Source of the DNA: Marinifilaceae bacterium
Lineage (GTDB): Bacteria > Bacteroidota > Bacteroidia > Bacteroidales > Marinifilaceae
Reading direction: 5' to 3'
Assembly (NCBI GenBank): GCA_025210485.1
Contig: JAOARN010000035.1
Span: forward strand, 1 to 57,178
Length of the DNA: 57,178 bases
Shown here in pieces: positions 56,631 through 57,178 of this stretch (position 1 is the stretch's first letter; each line of letters starts with the position of its first letter). The notes below the pieces were generated by a model. It made no database searches, was not told the DNA's origin, and was given only the letters and a program-made list of their open reading frames with translations. A program made the position numbers and the translations under genes.

Positions 56631-57178
56631 TTAAAGTTCTTTGACATTTTGTATCATATAATTTGTTCTATAATCTTTAGGTGACTGTAGTCCTAATCTT
56701 TGTAAGATGCATTTTTTATTGTATTTTTTTACAAAATCTTGTATTTTAATTTGCGCCTCTTCTATTGAAGCAAATTTGTTTAATTTGAATATTTGTTCAT
56801 TTAATGTTCTGTGAAACCGCTCTATAATACCATTGCATTCAGGGCTTCTTACAAAAGCAGGAGAATAATCTATTCCTAAGTATTTTAATTCATTTTGATA
56901 TGCTGCAGATTCAAATTGACTGCCATGATCTGATCGTAAAGCGATACCAAGATTCTTACATACGTCTTTATTGATGGTTTTAAATTCAGATTTAATAGCT
57001 TCTCTTAATGGTTCTAAGGCTGCATATCTGTCAAATCTTTTTCGTACTACAAAGGATATAATTTCATCATTAAAATGATCCATTATGCCTATAAACCAGC
57101 ATTTACCTTCTTTGTCAGTTTTGAATTCTTTCCCATCTGTAGCCCACATTTGATTTGGCTTTTGTGTGATAATTTTCC
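56631..57178 (-). CDS. IS3-type transposase, integrase core (partial, runs off right edge)
   Basis: The frame is open through the window edge; upstream of the first Met it reads IITQKPNQMWATDGKEF, so the true start is outside. The DDE triad is visible: Asp in MWATDGKEF, Asp in LRSDHGSQFES and Glu in CNGIIERFHRTLNE. HFNDEIISFVVRKRFDRYAA and LGIDYSPAFVRSPECNG match the rve integrase core of IS3-like elements. No frameshift or stop is seen in the visible part, so it may be intact. Inverted repeats at its end were not identified. Confidence 0.92.
   Translation of the reverse strand, partial: KIITQKPNQMWATDGKEFKTDKEGKCWFIGIMDHFNDEIISFVVRKRFDRYAALEPLREAIKSEFKTINKDVCKNLGIALRSDHGSQFESAAYQNELKYLGIDYSPAFVRSPECNGIIERFHRTLNEQIFKLNKFASIEEAQIKIQDFVKKYNKKCILQRLGLQSPKDYRTNYMIQNVKEL

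Noticed and set aside
1..57178. tRNA, rRNA or tmRNA genes
   Set aside because: I looked for T-loop GGTTCGA-type motifs and acceptor stems and saw no convincing match.

Overview
The window is AT-rich DNA from a member of the Bacteroidota, most likely a free-living or marine Bacteroidales/Marinilabiliales-type organism. The assignment is an inference from family content: DUF4831 and DUF5606 proteins, a dihydroorotate-dehydrogenase-like protein, a TPR/PD40 periplasmic protein, lipoproteins with Bacteroidota-style lipoboxes, TAnnTTTG -7 boxes, and almost no Shine-Dalgarno sequences. No rRNA, tRNA or CRISPR array was seen.

Layout. 0-1.1 kb holds transposase remnants: the start of one transposase running off the left edge and an IS1595-type gene killed by a nonsense codon and single-base deletions. 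1.9-7.1 kb is a plus-strand run: lipoprotein, EI24 membrane protein, NfeD-type membrane protease and RecQ helicase. 7.1-8.0 kb is an unusual interspersed repeat array. 8.1-17.3 kb has a DHOD-like enzyme, an ECF sigma factor without a visible anti-sigma gene, a poly-Asp lipoprotein, DUF4831, the NAD(P)HX repair enzyme Nnr, a Crp-type regulator, a PAP2 phosphatase joined to an outer-membrane barrel, a TPR membrane protein and a superoxide reductase with changed active-site neighbours. 17.7-20.4 kb is a 901-residue protein I cannot place. 20.8-26.8 kb has UvrA, a TPR/PD40/SPOR-like protein and an overlapping HPt-STAS signalling pair. 26.8-29.4 kb has no intact protein gene but holds an apparently ORF-less group II intron and transposon debris.

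29.4-42.4 kb is a long minus-strand housekeeping stretch: CsgG/LpoB-like protein, topoisomerase IV (ParC, ParE), PriA, a RecD/Pif1-like helicase, Fmt, an NTF2-like secreted protein and an LptF/LptG permease. 42.8-48.1 kb has a beta-helix lipoprotein, a dead AraC/GyrI regulator, PurA and a hybrid histidine kinase. 48.6-52.4 kb has DUF5606 and a five-gene minus-strand cluster (DUF134 regulator, two NifX/NifB-type cofactor proteins, two MinD-type ATPases with inserted ferredoxin domains). The cluster resembles the orange-protein (ORP) gene set and has a perfect 18-bp palindrome next to its -7 box.

52.8-56.6 kb is the least familiar part: a miniature minus-strand transcription unit (promoter box, 17-codon ORF, terminator), two orphan genes (768 and 227 residues), and a candidate small RNA with a pseudoknot and strong terminator. 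Two near-identical 17-bp direct repeats flank the orphan genes and the RNA. An IS3-type transposase runs off the right edge.
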